The notes: generated by a model from the letters alone, not told the origin. Positions 45,778-55,300 are shown, counted from the first letter of the stretch. The stretch is 58,470 nucleotides of DNA from Actinomadura soli (GCF_005889715.1 NZ_VCKW01000015.1:1-58470); one strand, 5' to 3'. Numbers and translations: made by a program.

Positions 45778-45817
45778 CAACCTAGGTTGACAAGAAGGGT
45801 CCTGTCAACCTGAGTTG
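45778..45817 (-). promoter_or_regulatory. Leaderless promoter covered by paired palindromes
   Basis: On the minus strand TTGACA (45808-45803), 17 bases, CTAGGT (45785-45780), then 7 bases to the ATG. The perfect palindrome CAACCTAGGTTG (45778-45789) sits on the -10. A near copy CAACCTGAGTTG (45806-45817) overlaps the -35. AGGTTGACA and TGTCAACCT also form a 9-bp inverted repeat around a 10-base spacer. Confidence 0.8.
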
Positions 45818-45920
45818 CCAACCATCCTTGACCTCGACCGGGCACATCGGGCGGCCGAGCGTCTTGACGCAGGTCAGGGCCGGTGCAAGCGTGGAAATGA
45901 TGGTGAAGGGGGGATTCATC

Positions 45921-46283
45921 ATGTTGGAAATCAAGAGCATCGATAAGCCGGACGACCGGCGGGACATGCCCAGGGCGCACCTGGAACTCGTCAACCTGTC
46001 CGGGCTGGTGTTCGGCAAGGCGACGTTCGAGCCCGGCTGGCGCTGGTCGGAGTCCGTCAAGCAGATCGCGGGCACGGACCTCTGCCAGGTGCACCACAAC
46101 GGCTACGTCGTCCAGGGGCGAATGCGCATCCGCATGGAGGACGGAGCCGAAGGGGAGGTCGGGCCCGGCGACGTGTTCGTCGTGACGCCCGGCCATGACG
46201 CGTGGGTCGTCGGCGACGAACCGTGCGTCGCGTTCGACTTCGGCGGCGGCATCGGCGAGTACGCGAAGGCCGACACCCACTGA
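45921..46283 (+). CDS. Cupin-domain protein
   Basis: A 120-residue single cupin. The metal-site motifs are partly kept: VHHNGYVVQGRMRIRMEDG (first motif with His) and GPGDVFVVTPGHDAWV (second motif with His). No enzymatic role can be assigned; small cupins often bind metals or act in stress responses. The ATG at 45921 has AGGGGGG 9 bases upstream; ATGs at 45897 and 45900 are less likely. It is convergent with the maltokinase-cap gene, with 21 bases between. Confidence 0.85.
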   Translation: MLEIKSIDKPDDRRDMPRAHLELVNLSGLVFGKATFEPGWRWSESVKQIAGTDLCQVHHNGYVVQGRMRIRMEDGAEGEVGPGDVFVVTPGHDAWVVGDEPCVAFDFGGGIGEYAKADTH

Positions 46284-46304
46284 CCGTGGCGGGGGACCGC
46301 AGGG

Positions 46305-46970
46305 TCAGGCGTTCAGGACGGCGAACGGCCCGCGGTTCTGGTCGCCGTCCGGTGAACGCCACCCGGCGGTGACGGAGCCCAGGGCGTTCGCGGGTTGATC
46401 CTCGCGGAGGACGCGCACGACCCGGATGGTCAGCGCGTCGCCGGCCTCGGTCCGCACCGTGATGTCGGTGCCGTGCTCGGCGTCCTCGACGGACGTCAGC
46501 GCGGCCATGGCCACAGGCCCGTCGCCGGTGAAGTCGCTGGTGACGGACGGGTCAGGGGTGTCGCTCCGGTTCTGGTGCTGCGGCTCGGCCCGGCCCTGGA
46601 GCAGGGCGAGAAGCCGGCCGATGGCGACGGGGTCGCGGGTGGCGTTGTACACCCAGCGCCGCCCGAGCACACCATGCTCGGACGTGCCGATGAGCGCCCC
46701 GTCAGCGCTGTCGGTCCCGTCGGCGCCGCTGAGAGGCGCGCCGCGGTAGCTGAGCGGGACGTGGTAGGCGACGGGCGCGCCTCCGGACGTGTCCGTGACC
46801 ACCATGAACTCGATCCCGACCGCGCCCTCCGGGTCGTCGAGCCGGAAACCGCCCGACCTGGACAGCTCGGGCCCGTCCGCCGAGCCCGCGTACCACGGCC
46901 GCGCGGGCAGCCACGCCGCGAGCAGCTCCAGCTTGCCCGGCGTCATCGTGGTCTCGTGGATGAAGGCCAT
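46305..46970 (-). CDS. Stand-alone maltokinase N-terminal cap-like protein
   Basis: A 221-residue protein resembling only the N-terminal cap domain of actinobacterial maltokinase (Pep2/Mak): HETTMTPGKLELLAAWLPAR, DDPEGAVGIEFMVVTD, YHVPLSYRGAPLSGAD and GVLGRRWVYNATRDPV. The kinase domain is absent and no trehalose or glycogen gene is near. It might bind a sugar or partner kinase; the function is unknown. The C-terminal part is more variable. Confidence 0.85.
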   Translation of the reverse strand: MAFIHETTMTPGKLELLAAWLPARPWYAGSADGPELSRSGGFRLDDPEGAVGIEFMVVTDTSGGAPVAYHVPLSYRGAPLSGADGTDSADGALIGTSEHGVLGRRWVYNATRDPVAIGRLLALLQGRAEPQHQNRSDTPDPSVTSDFTGDGPVAMAALTSVEDAEHGTDITVRTEAGDALTIRVVRVLREDQPANALGSVTAGWRSPDGDQNRGPFAVLNA

Positions 46971-47075
46971 GGCGCCGAACCTATCTCCACCGGATTCACC
47001 CGCTTCCGCCGGGTCGCCGTGTCAGGATGAGCACGTCAGGCGTCATTGTTCGCGAACCGCCCCGGGGGGCCGACG

Positions 47076-47390
47076 ATGGACCGAGAGCCGCTGCCCGACG
47101 GAATCCTTGACCTCCCCGACGCGATCGAGCTGCTCCGAGATCAGGTCGTCCAGGCGCAGTTGCAGGCGAGTCCAGCGGGGATCAAGTTCCTTCTGGAAGA
47201 GGTCACGGTGGAACTGGCGGCGGAGCTGGTCAAGACCACCAGCGGTGGCGGGGGCCTGCGGTTCGCCGTCGTGTCGGCGGACGCGAAGCTCGAGCGCTCC
47301 TCCCGGAACTCGCACAAGGTCACGGTCAGGATGCGGCCGCGCACGGCCACCGGCGGTGACGTCGAGGTCAGCGACGACGACGATGACTGA
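47076..47390 (+). CDS. Trypco2 family protein, module B
   Basis: A 104-residue paralogue of the protein at 2834-3136 with the same plan: helix LPDAIELLRDQVVQAQLQ, strands GIKFLLEEVTVELAAELVK and LRFAVVSADAKLE, then HKVTVRMRPR. It ends in an acidic tail of five aspartates that module A lacks. Sequence similarity to module A is low outside the core. The ATG at 47076 is used because coding character and the family N-terminus begin there. It precedes the trypsin-STAND gene by 85 bases and likely belongs to the same transcript. Confidence 0.82.
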   Translation: MDREPLPDGILDLPDAIELLRDQVVQAQLQASPAGIKFLLEEVTVELAAELVKTTSGGGGLRFAVVSADAKLERSSRNSHKVTVRMRPRTATGGDVEVSDDDDD

Positions 47391-47428
47391 GCACTCCCAC
47401 CGAGCCGCGGAAACCTAGGCGGAAGCCA

Positions 47429-47464
47429 GGGGACCGCACGGAATCTGGGGGACCGCACGGAATC
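47429..47464 (+). repeat. Two 17-bp direct repeats between trypco2 and trypsin genes of module B
   Basis: GGGGACCGCACGGAATC occurs at 47429-47445 and 47448-47464, 11 bases before the GTG start. They surround the ribosome-binding region GGGAGG. They may be a recent small duplication; the role is unknown. Confidence 0.85.
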
Positions 47465-47475
47465 CGGGAGGCTGG

Positions 47476-50400
47476 GTGGAATTCGACCGCGCCGTGCAGG
47501 TCCGGGCCCGTGGCCTGGACGGGCGTCCGTCGTTCGGCAGCGGCTACCTCGTGGGGCCTCGGCTGGTCCTCACGGCGGCGCACGTCATCAGGGGCGGCGC
47601 TCCGACGGTGTGCAGGCCCGACGCCGGCCCGGTCCGGTGGGACGCCGTCGTCCGCTGGCAGCGGTACGACGAGGTCGTCGACGCCGCGCTGCTGGAGATC
47701 CCGGACGCCGGCTGGCCGGTGCCCGAGTCCCTCGCCGACGTCCGGACCCAGCCGCCGCAGCGCTGGGGCAGGCTCGCCACCACCCTTCCCGGACGTCCCG
47801 CCACGGCACGGGGATTCCCGCGGTTGCAGAAGGAGCCCGCGGGCCGGTGGGACGAGCTGCTGTCCGGCACGATCAGCAGGGGCACCGGGGATCTCGCGCG
47901 CCGGTACGAGATCCTCGGCCAGGACGCCCTCCCGGCGCGCGGGGAAGGCGGGCACCTGTCCTCCTGGGCCGGAATGTCGGGTGCGGCGGTGTTCGTCGAC
48001 GACCTGCTGGTGGGGGTCGTCCGCCGGGACCGGCGGGCCGAGAACGGCACGCGCCTGACCGCGACCCGGACCGACGAGCTCGTCGTGGACGAGGAGTTCG
48101 CCGCGTGCGTCCACGACCGCACGGGCTGGGCACCGCGGGCGGAGGCCGCCGAGCTGACCGGCCTGATCGTCACGGGCGTCTTACCGGAACGTGATCTGCG
48201 GTCGCCCGCCATGCTGCTCCGCGCCGATGTGGAGGCGGTCGGGTTCTACGGCAGAGCGGACGAGATCGAGCTCCTCACGGCCTGGTGCGCGAGCCCGGAA
48301 CGCCTCTCGATCCGGGTGCTCACCGGGCCCAGCGGGCAGGGGAAGACACGGCTCGCGCGGCGGCTGGTGGAACTCCGGCACCACGAGGGCTGGGTGGCCG
48401 GGCACCTCAGGGCCGATGTGACCGACGACCCGAACCGTCCCGACCCGGACGTCACCCCCTTCCGGCACGTCGACGGTGATCAGCTCATCGTCGTCGACTA
48501 CGCGGAGGCGCGCCCCCGGCAGGTGCGGCGGATCATCGACGTGGTCCGGCGCGGGAGGCGGAAGGTCCGGCTGCTGCTCGTCGCCCGGACCAGCGGTCCC
48601 TGGCGGACCGAGGTACGGCAGGCGGACGCGGTCACGCACGAACTGCTGGCCTCGGCACCGGAGATCGAGCTGGGGCCGCCGCGCCCGCCGGACGATCCCG
48701 ACGCCGCCCGCCGGGACCTTCGCGCGCTCGCCGGCCTGCTGGGGGAGGTCCCCGGCCATGAGAACGTCGACTGGACGGAACACGCGGCATCCGTGCCCGC
48801 CTCGCCGCACGTTCGGGTCCGTTCCGGCTCCCCGCTGGAATGGCAGATGGCCGCCCTTGTCTCGTTGCTCCAAGCGGGCCCCGACCCCGCACCGGCCTCT
48901 CCGAACGAACCGGTGGAAGCGACGTTGCTCAGGCATGAGGAACGCTACTGGGGGCGCACGGCATCGTCCTTCCGACTCGACGACCTGACCAGTTCCGTCA
49001 TGGAGCGCATCGTCGCCGCCGCCGTCCTGTGCGGCGCGCTGGACGAGGACGAGGCTCTGGCGACCGTCGCGCGCATTCCCGGCACGCCGCCGGACAAGCG
49101 GTACAACGTGGCGGAATGGCTGCGCCAGCTGTATCCGCCCGCCCGCGGGTTCTACTGGGGGACGATCCAGCCCGATCGGGTCGCCGAGTTCTACATCGCC
49201 GCAGTGGCCGCGAGCAATGCCTCATTCGTCCCGAAGGTCGTCGGCGCGGCTTCGCCGGGGCGGCGCGGGCAGGCCCTGACCGTCCTCGCCAGGGCCGTGG
49301 TGGGCGAGGCCAACGCGGGCCGGGACGCGAGGGCCGCGGAGGTGCTGCGGCGGGTCGAGGGGCTGCTCGATGAGATCGAGAACCCTCCGGCGGTCCTGGA
49401 GGGCCTGCTCACGGCGATGCCGAGACCGTCGGAGTTCCTGACCGGGCTGGCGGTGCGCCTCACAACGGACCTCACCGCGGCTTACCGGGAGGCCGCGGCG
49501 ACCTATCCCGATCAGTACGAGCCCAAGCTCGCCGAGACCCTGGGCAGGCACGCCATCACGCTGCGGGAAGCGGGCCGCAAGCTGTCCGACCTGGCCGCCG
49601 CGGAGGAGTCCGTTTCCCTCTACCGCCACCTCGCGCGAAAGGATCCGGACACTTTCGGGCCGCTGCTCGCGAATGCCCTGACCAATCTCTCGGTCAGCTA
49701 CCGGACGCGTAATCGTGCGGCGGAGGCGGTCGAACTCGCCGTCCAGGCACGCGACCTCCTGCGGAGCGGGGCCGACGATTCGGCGTCACACCTCGAAATG
49801 TTGTACTCCGCCGTGGCGGAAATCGCCATCGCCAACATGGAGGACGACGGCAACCCGTCCGACGCGCTCGCCGCCGCCGAGGAGGCGGTGGAGATCCACC
49901 GCCGGCTCCCCATCTCCGACCCTGAGTCACGTATCGCCCGGCGCGCCACGCCGATGTTCAACCTGGCGTCCATCTACTTCCAGTTCGGGCGGACCGAAGA
50001 GGCGGCCGAACTGGCGGACGAGGTGATCGCGGGCATTCGTCCCTTGGCCCGCCTTCGTCCGGACTCCTACACGAATCTGCTGTCAAGCGCGCTGGACCTC
50101 AGCGCGCACTGCCACCGGGTGGCCGGACGTCGAGAGGAGGCGCTGAGCGCGGCCCGCGAAGCGCTGCGCGAACACCGGAAAATCGTGGAGCGCAATCGCG
50201 CCGCCCATCTCGACATGCTCGTCGCACGCCTCAACACACTGCTCCTCTGCGCCGCGCTCGCCGGCGACCGCGTGACGGCCCTCGCGCTCCAGTCCGAAAG
50301 GGACCAGGTCAGTGACGAACTGAAACGTAGCGCCGGTTCGGTCGACCTGACCTATTGGATGGAGAGGCTTCAGGGCAGGCGTGACGAGGCCGATGCCCTC

Positions 50401-51834
50401 AGGGCCCGGATCGAGGCCGAGCGGGATCGTGCCGAGCCGTCCGAGCTCGCCGAGTCGCACGTCCGGCTGGCGGAACTGCTGGGCGAAATCGGGATGCGCG
50501 ATGACGCGGTCGCGGAGGCCGAGCGCGCGGTCGCCCGCTATCGCGAGTGCATATCCCAGGGCGACGGTGCCGTATTGCCGCGCCTCGTTTCCGCGGTGAA
50601 TGTTCTCGCGAGCCGCTACGGCGAGGTGGGCCACTGGCCCCGGATGCGCGAGGCCGCCGCTGAGGCCGAGTCGCTGGGACGTCTTCTCCAGGAATCCAAC
50701 GAGGAGGAGTCCGGGCCGCTCTTGGCGGATGCGCTATGGAATTCCGCCACCGCGTGCTCCCGGCTAGGTGACGCCGCGCTTTCGCTGCAACAGCAGAGGG
50801 AGTCCGTTGCGGTCCTTCGGGCTCTTCCGCCCGCCCCGCCACTGATGGAGAGGCTGGAGGATCTCGCGGAGAGTTTTGCCGCGGCCGGTGACCTTGAGGC
50901 GGCACTCGCGGCCATGGACGAGGCCGTGACCTGCTACCGCCGCCTGCCCGCCGACACGTGGGCGCCGTCAATGGCCGAGGCACTCGGCAGATTCGCCGCC
51001 CTCTGCAGCAGGCTCCGCCGCCATACGGAGGCGCTGGCGGCCTGCCAGGAATCCATCGCGATCTGCCGCCCTCTCGCCGACCGTGACCTGGGCGCCCACG
51101 GCAAATTGCTAGGTGACCTGCTGCGCGGACTCGCCGTTCAGCACACCCACCTGGGCTCACCATCGAAGGCATTGGCCGCCGCCCAGGAGTCGGTCGACGT
51201 GTTCCGCCAGGTCCCCGGCCGTGCACCCGGCGAATCGCCTCGCGAGGAGGTGAATATCGTCGGCGTGCAGAGCCGTGAGATCGAAGCGACTCACCCGCTC
51301 CCCGAAAAGCCCCCGCCCCGCGAATCGCTGCTGGCTCCGGCGCTCATCACGCTCTCCGCGTGCTATTCGGACCTCGGCCGGATCGAGGAGGCCGTCGTGG
51401 CGTCCGAGGAGGCCATCGCCAACTATCGGAAACTGGCATCGGCTGAGGACGGATACCACTTCCCGCTGGCCCTCACCCTCACCGAGACCGCGGATCGCTA
51501 TGTCGCGGCGGGACAGGCCAAAGACGCGCTGGCCGCACTCCGCGAGGCCGCCGACATCTACCGCGGCCAGACCCGCGAAGGCGAATTCCACTCCGAAATG
51601 GTCCGAGTGGATTACGAGCTGGCCAAGCTGCACCTTCACACGGGGCAATTGGATGCGTGCCTGGCCCGTGCGCAATCCGCGGTCCAGCACTACCAGGCGC
51701 TGGCCGACCGGATGCCGGACGAATTCGTCCCGCGCCTCCGCGCGGCGGCCGACCTCCTGATCACAGCGCTGGAGCGGAGCGGACGCCACGAAGAGGCTTC
51801 CTGGATCCGCCGCCGATTCGGCCGGTCTCGCTGA
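47476..51834 (+). CDS. Trypsin-like protease / P-loop STAND-type ATPase / long TPR protein, module B
   Basis: A 1452-residue cytosolic protein. Residues 18-185 are a trypsin-like domain with His36 (TAAHVI), Asp69 (VVDAALL) and Ser168 (WAGMSGAAVF). Residues about 255-520 are a P-loop NTPase with Walker A GPSGQGKT (284-291) and Walker B QLIVVDYAEA. It lacks the GLPL-type NB-ARC signature seen in module A. The remaining 900 residues are TPR-like repeats of roughly 40-45 residues (such as YRHLARKDPDTFGPLLANAL). A Pro/Glu-rich spacer lies near residue 1255-1280. The likely role is an NTP-switched protease sensing ligands through the TPRs. The GTG at 47476 follows GGGAGGCTG. Confidence 0.86.
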   Translation: MEFDRAVQVRARGLDGRPSFGSGYLVGPRLVLTAAHVIRGGAPTVCRPDAGPVRWDAVVRWQRYDEVVDAALLEIPDAGWPVPESLADVRTQPPQRWGRLATTLPGRPATARGFPRLQKEPAGRWDELLSGTISRGTGDLARRYEILGQDALPARGEGGHLSSWAGMSGAAVFVDDLLVGVVRRDRRAENGTRLTATRTDELVVDEEFAACVHDRTGWAPRAEAAELTGLIVTGVLPERDLRSPAMLLRADVEAVGFYGRADEIELLTAWCASPERLSIRVLTGPSGQGKTRLARRLVELRHHEGWVAGHLRADVTDDPNRPDPDVTPFRHVDGDQLIVVDYAEARPRQVRRIIDVVRRGRRKVRLLLVARTSGPWRTEVRQADAVTHELLASAPEIELGPPRPPDDPDAARRDLRALAGLLGEVPGHENVDWTEHAASVPASPHVRVRSGSPLEWQMAALVSLLQAGPDPAPASPNEPVEATLLRHEERYWGRTASSFRLDDLTSSVMERIVAAAVLCGALDEDEALATVARIPGTPPDKRYNVAEWLRQLYPPARGFYWGTIQPDRVAEFYIAAVAASNASFVPKVVGAASPGRRGQALTVLARAVVGEANAGRDARAAEVLRRVEGLLDEIENPPAVLEGLLTAMPRPSEFLTGLAVRLTTDLTAAYREAAATYPDQYEPKLAETLGRHAITLREAGRKLSDLAAAEESVSLYRHLARKDPDTFGPLLANALTNLSVSYRTRNRAAEAVELAVQARDLLRSGADDSASHLEMLYSAVAEIAIANMEDDGNPSDALAAAEEAVEIHRRLPISDPESRIARRATPMFNLASIYFQFGRTEEAAELADEVIAGIRPLARLRPDSYTNLLSSALDLSAHCHRVAGRREEALSAAREALREHRKIVERNRAAHLDMLVARLNTLLLCAALAGDRVTALALQSERDQVSDELKRSAGSVDLTYWMERLQGRRDEADALRARIEAERDRAEPSELAESHVRLAELLGEIGMRDDAVAEAERAVARYRECISQGDGAVLPRLVSAVNVLASRYGEVGHWPRMREAAAEAESLGRLLQESNEEESGPLLADALWNSATACSRLGDAALSLQQQRESVAVLRALPPAPPLMERLEDLAESFAAAGDLEAALAAMDEAVTCYRRLPADTWAPSMAEALGRFAALCSRLRRHTEALAACQESIAICRPLADRDLGAHGKLLGDLLRGLAVQHTHLGSPSKALAAAQESVDVFRQVPGRAPGESPREEVNIVGVQSREIEATHPLPEKPPPRESLLAPALITLSACYSDLGRIEEAVVASEEAIANYRKLASAEDGYHFPLALTLTETADRYVAAGQAKDALAALREAADIYRGQTREGEFHSEMVRVDYELAKLHLHTGQLDACLARAQSAVQHYQALADRMPDEFVPRLRAAADLLITALERSGRHEEASWIRRRFGRSR

Positions 51835-51919
51835 ACGTCGTAATTGTTCACACCTGGGCCCGGTGATGACTGTCGCGTCTGGGCCTGGACACCGCCCGGA
51901 TTCGGAGAAAGATCGATGG

Positions 51920-53398
51920 GTGGCTACCAACGCATCCCCCGCCGACCATTCATCTCCCGCCGGGCCGCCGTCCACCACGGCCAGCCGCCGGACGTTCCTG
52001 TCCCTGTCGACGGCGGCCGCCGCCGTCACCGCGACCACCGGCGCCGGTGTCGCGCTGACCGCCGCCCCCGCGGCGGCGAAGGAGCCGGGCTGGCCGGACG
52101 GCCCCGGCAGGCCCGTCACCGACCAGCGCCCGGACGCCGAGCTGCGCGCGCTGCTGCGCGAGATCGACCAGGACCGCGTCGAGGCGAACGTCCGCAAGCT
52201 GGTCAGCTTCGGCACCCGGCACACCCTGTCGGTCCAGGACGATCCGGCGCGCGGCATCGGCGCCGCCCGCGACTGGATCCTCGCGGAGATGAAGCGGTAC
52301 GCCGCCGCGTCCGGCGGGCGGATGACCGCCGAGCCGCAGTCCTACGTCCAGGAGCCGGGGCCGCGCATCCCGGCCGCGACCCGCATCACCAACGTGGTCG
52401 CGACGCTGCGCGGCTCGGCGAGCCCCGACCGGATCTACGTGGTGTCCGGCCACTACGACTCGCGGGTCACCGACGTCATGGACGCCACGTCGGACGCGCC
52501 CGGGGCCGACGACGACGCGTCCGGCGTCGCGGTCGTCATGGAGCTGGCCCGGGTGATGGCGAAGCGCCGCCCGGAGGCCACGATCGTCTTCACCGCCGTG
52601 GCCGGTGAGGAGCAGGGCCTGTACGGGGCCAGGTACCAGGCGAAGCAGTACAAGACGGCCGGCGCGGACGTGCAGGGGATGTTCACCAACGACATCGTGG
52701 GCAGCAGCACCGCCGACGACGGGACCCGCGACCCCCGCTCGCTGCGGCTGTTCGCCGAGGGCGTGCCGACCGCGGAGTCCCCGAGCGAGGGCGACGTGCG
52801 GCGCGCGGTCGGCGGCGAGAACGACTCCCCGTCCCGGCAGCTCGCCCGGTTCGTCTCGTCCGTCGCCGACAACGACGCGACCGGCATGCACGTCCGGACG
52901 ATCTACCGCCGCGACCGCTACCTGCGCGGCGGCGACCACATCGGCTACCTGGAGCAGGACTACCCCGCCGCCCGCTTCACCGAGCCCCACGAGGACTACG
53001 CCCACCAGCACCAGGACGTCCGCGTGGAGGACGGCAAGCAGTACGGCGACCTGCCCGAGTTCTGCGACTTCGCGTACATCGCCCGTGTCGCCAGGGTGAA
53101 CGCCGCCGCGCTGTGGTCGCTCGCCCAGGCGCCCGGGACGCCGAAGAACGCCCGCGTCCGCACGAGCGAGCTCACCAACGACACCGACCTGGTCTGGGAC
53201 CGCGGCACCGAGCCGGACCTCGCCGGGTACGAGGTCGTGTGGCGGGAGACGACCAGCCCCGACTGGACGCACGTCATCCCCGTCGGGAACGTCACCGGGG
53301 TCCGGATCGACCTGTCCAAGGACAACGCGTTCTTCGGCGTCCGCGCCGTCGACCGCGACGGCCACCGCAGCCCCGTCGCGTTCCCCGTCCCGGGCTGA
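51920..53398 (+). CDS. Tat-exported M28-type zinc aminopeptidase
   Basis: A 492-residue secreted metallopeptidase. The twin-arginine signal is ASRRTFLSLSTAAAAVT, cleaved near TAAPAAA. Metal and catalytic motifs are SGHYDSR, APGADDDASG and AGEEQGLYGA. A fibronectin-type-III-like module (PKNARVRTSELTNDTDLVW to AVDRDGHRSP) ends the protein. The GTG at 51920 gives a normal Tat signal; ATG 51863 would add 19 residues and has no better ribosome site. It likely degrades peptides outside the cell. Confidence 0.9.
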   Translation: MATNASPADHSSPAGPPSTTASRRTFLSLSTAAAAVTATTGAGVALTAAPAAAKEPGWPDGPGRPVTDQRPDAELRALLREIDQDRVEANVRKLVSFGTRHTLSVQDDPARGIGAARDWILAEMKRYAAASGGRMTAEPQSYVQEPGPRIPAATRITNVVATLRGSASPDRIYVVSGHYDSRVTDVMDATSDAPGADDDASGVAVVMELARVMAKRRPEATIVFTAVAGEEQGLYGARYQAKQYKTAGADVQGMFTNDIVGSSTADDGTRDPRSLRLFAEGVPTAESPSEGDVRRAVGGENDSPSRQLARFVSSVADNDATGMHVRTIYRRDRYLRGGDHIGYLEQDYPAARFTEPHEDYAHQHQDVRVEDGKQYGDLPEFCDFAYIARVARVNAAALWSLAQAPGTPKNARVRTSELTNDTDLVWDRGTEPDLAGYEVVWRETTSPDWTHVIPVGNVTGVRIDLSKDNAFFGVRAVDRDGHRSPVAFPVPG

Positions 53399-53406
53399 CC
53401 CGGCCC

Positions 53407-54183
53407 TCAGCGTGCGGGGGTGTCCAGGAGGGACGCGAAACCGTCGTGGAGGCGGTCCAGGCCGAACTCGAAGAGCTGCTCGTGAGAGAAGTCGAAGGTC
53501 TTCTCGTCGAGGCTGGCCATGACCGGGAAGTCGCCGCTGCTCAGGGCCCTCTCCAGCGTCGGCCCCTGCTCAGCCCAGAACTCCTCGTTGGTGACGCCCG
53601 TCCGCGCCACGGCGCGGAGCTCGTTGATGTGGCTGCGCGCGACGCCGTTCACGTAGTCGTACTGGACGCCGATCAGCATCATCAGCGTCCGGTCGTCGGA
53701 CCCGAAGCGGCGCATCCGGCCGAGCAGCCGGTCCAGGCCGCGCAGGGAGTTCGGGCCGAGGAGCGGGCGGCTCTGGTCCACGAACGGGTACCAGGGATGG
53801 TCCAGGCAGAGCCGGTAGTGGCCGCGGGCGTCGGCGGCCAGGATCTGGCGCCAGCCGTGCCCCTCGTCCGCGCACCGCTCCGGCTCCTGGTCGGCGGGGC
53901 CCTCGATGACGCGGTCGAGCATGAGGTCGAGCAGCTCGCTCTTGCCCGGGACGTAGCGGTACAGCGACATCGTGCCGACGCCCAGATGCGTCGCGACGCG
54001 GCGCATCGACAGCGCTTCGAGCCCCTCGGCGAGGGCGAGGTCGTCGGCGACCTCGACGGCCGCCGCGACGATCCGGTCGAGGGTGAGCCCGGGCGGACGG
54101 CCGCGCGGCGGCCGGGTCCGGTCACCCCACAGCAGCTTCAGGCTGCGTCCGAGGTCGCGGTCGTCGCCGTGCTCCGTTGCCAT
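53407..54183 (-). CDS. TetR-family regulator of the drrAB-type exporter
   Basis: A 258-residue repressor. The HTH covers about residues 35-80 (AAAVEVADDLALAEGLEALS then RRVATHLGVGTMSLYRYVPG), followed by a TetR_C-type ligand domain with YDYVNGVARSHI. It is divergent from the ABC exporter across 133 bases containing repeated TACGC half-sites, so it probably represses the exporter and is released by a drug-like ligand. It is convergent with the M28 gene with 8 bases between. Confidence 0.9.
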   Translation of the reverse strand: MATEHGDDRDLGRSLKLLWGDRTRPPRGRPPGLTLDRIVAAAVEVADDLALAEGLEALSMRRVATHLGVGTMSLYRYVPGKSELLDLMLDRVIEGPADQEPERCADEGHGWRQILAADARGHYRLCLDHPWYPFVDQSRPLLGPNSLRGLDRLLGRMRRFGSDDRTLMMLIGVQYDYVNGVARSHINELRAVARTGVTNEEFWAEQGPTLERALSSGDFPVMASLDEKTFDFSHEQLFEFGLDRLHDGFASLLDTPAR

Positions 54184-54274
54184 CGTCCGTCCTGCTCTTC
54201 CCCTGTGCGGCGCCGCCCGCCGGCGTCCGGGACACGACGCTATCGCGAAGGTCCGCCGCGACTTCGAGTATAGT

Positions 54275-54304
54275 GTACGCTAATTTGCGTAGGGCATACG
54301 CGAA
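54275..54304. promoter_or_regulatory. Candidate TetR operator upstream of the exporter
   Basis: TACGC, 6 bases (TAATTT), GCGTA forms an inverted repeat at 54276-54291. A further TACGC half-site starts at 54297. The patch is AT-rich relative to its surroundings and ends 12 bases before the exporter start codon. Confidence 0.5.
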
Positions 54305-54316
54305 ATAGGAGGCGGC

Positions 54317-55300
54317 ATGCCGGAGCACGCGATCCTCGCCGAGGGGATCCGCAAGAACTACGGAGAGAAAAGGGCACTGGACGGCTTCGACCTCGCCGTG
54401 CCGAGCGGCATGGTCTACGGCCTGCTCGGCCCGAACGGGGCGGGCAAGACCACCGCCGTCCGCATCCTGACCACGCTCGTCCGGCTGGACGGCGGCCGCG
54501 CCGAGGTCGCCGGGCTGGACGTCGCCACCCGCCCCCGGCAGGTGCGCCGCCGGATCGGCCTGGCGGGGCAGCACGCGGCCGTGGACGAGGTCCTGACCGG
54601 ACGGCAGAACCTGCGCATGTTCGGCCGCCTGTTCCACCTGGGCAAGAAACGCGCCGCCGAACGCGCCGAAGAGCTGCTGGAACGCTTCGACCTGCTGGAC
54701 GCCGCAGACAAGGGCCTCAAGGAGTACAGCGGCGGGATGCGCCGCCGCCTCGACCTCGCGGCCAGCATGATCCTCGCGCCGGACGTCCTGTTCCTGGACG
54801 AGCCGACCACCGGCCTGGATCCGCGCGGCCGCAACGAGGTCTGGGACTCCGTCCGGTCGCTCGTCGCGCAGGGCACGACCGTCCTGCTGACCACGCAGTA
54901 CCTGGACGAGGCCGACCAGCTCGCCGGGCGGATCGCCGTCCTCGACCGGGGCAAGGTCATCGCCGACGGCCCGCCCGAGTCGCTGAAACGCCTGATCGGC
55001 GGCGACCGGATCGAGGTCGTCGTCACCGACCCGGCGAACCTGTCCGCCGCGGCGGCGATCGTCGCCCGCGTCGCGTCCGCCGAACCGGAGGTCGACACCA
55101 CGGCAGGGCGGGTGCACGCGCCCGTCACCGAGCGGGTGGCCGCGCTGACCGAGGTCGCCCGCACCCTCCAGGACGACGGCATCGGCGTCGAGGACATCGC
55201 CCTGCGCCGCCCCACCCTGGACGAGGTGTTCCTGCGCCTCACCGGCCACCGCGCCGAGAGCGCCGGCGAGGCCCCGGAGAAGGAGAAGGTGAAAGCGTGA
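54317..55300 (+). CDS. Daunorubicin-resistance-type ABC ATPase (DrrA family)
   Basis: The 327-residue ATPase of a DrrAB-like exporter: Walker [16 protein letters not shown], signature [15 protein letters not shown], Walker [22 protein letters not shown], switch region [14 protein letters not shown], and the DrrA-type C-terminal domain ending in [24 protein letters not shown] precedes the ATG. Its stop overlaps the GTG of the permease. Substrates of this family include hydrophobic drugs and lipids; none can be named here. Confidence 0.93.
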   Translation: MPEHAILAEGIRKNYGEKRALDGFDLAVPSGMVYGLLGPNGAGKTTAVRILTTLVRLDGGRAEVAGLDVATRPRQVRRRIGLAGQHAAVDEVLTGRQNLRMFGRLFHLGKKRAAERAEELLERFDLLDAADKGLKEYSGGMRRRLDLAASMILAPDVLFLDEPTTGLDPRGRNEVWDSVRSLVAQGTTVLLTTQYLDEADQLAGRIAVLDRGKVIADGPPESLKRLIGGDRIEVVVTDPANLSAAAAIVARVASAEPEVDTTAGRVHAPVTERVAALTEVARTLQDDGIGVEDIALRRPTLDEVFLRLTGHRAESAGEAPEKEKVKA

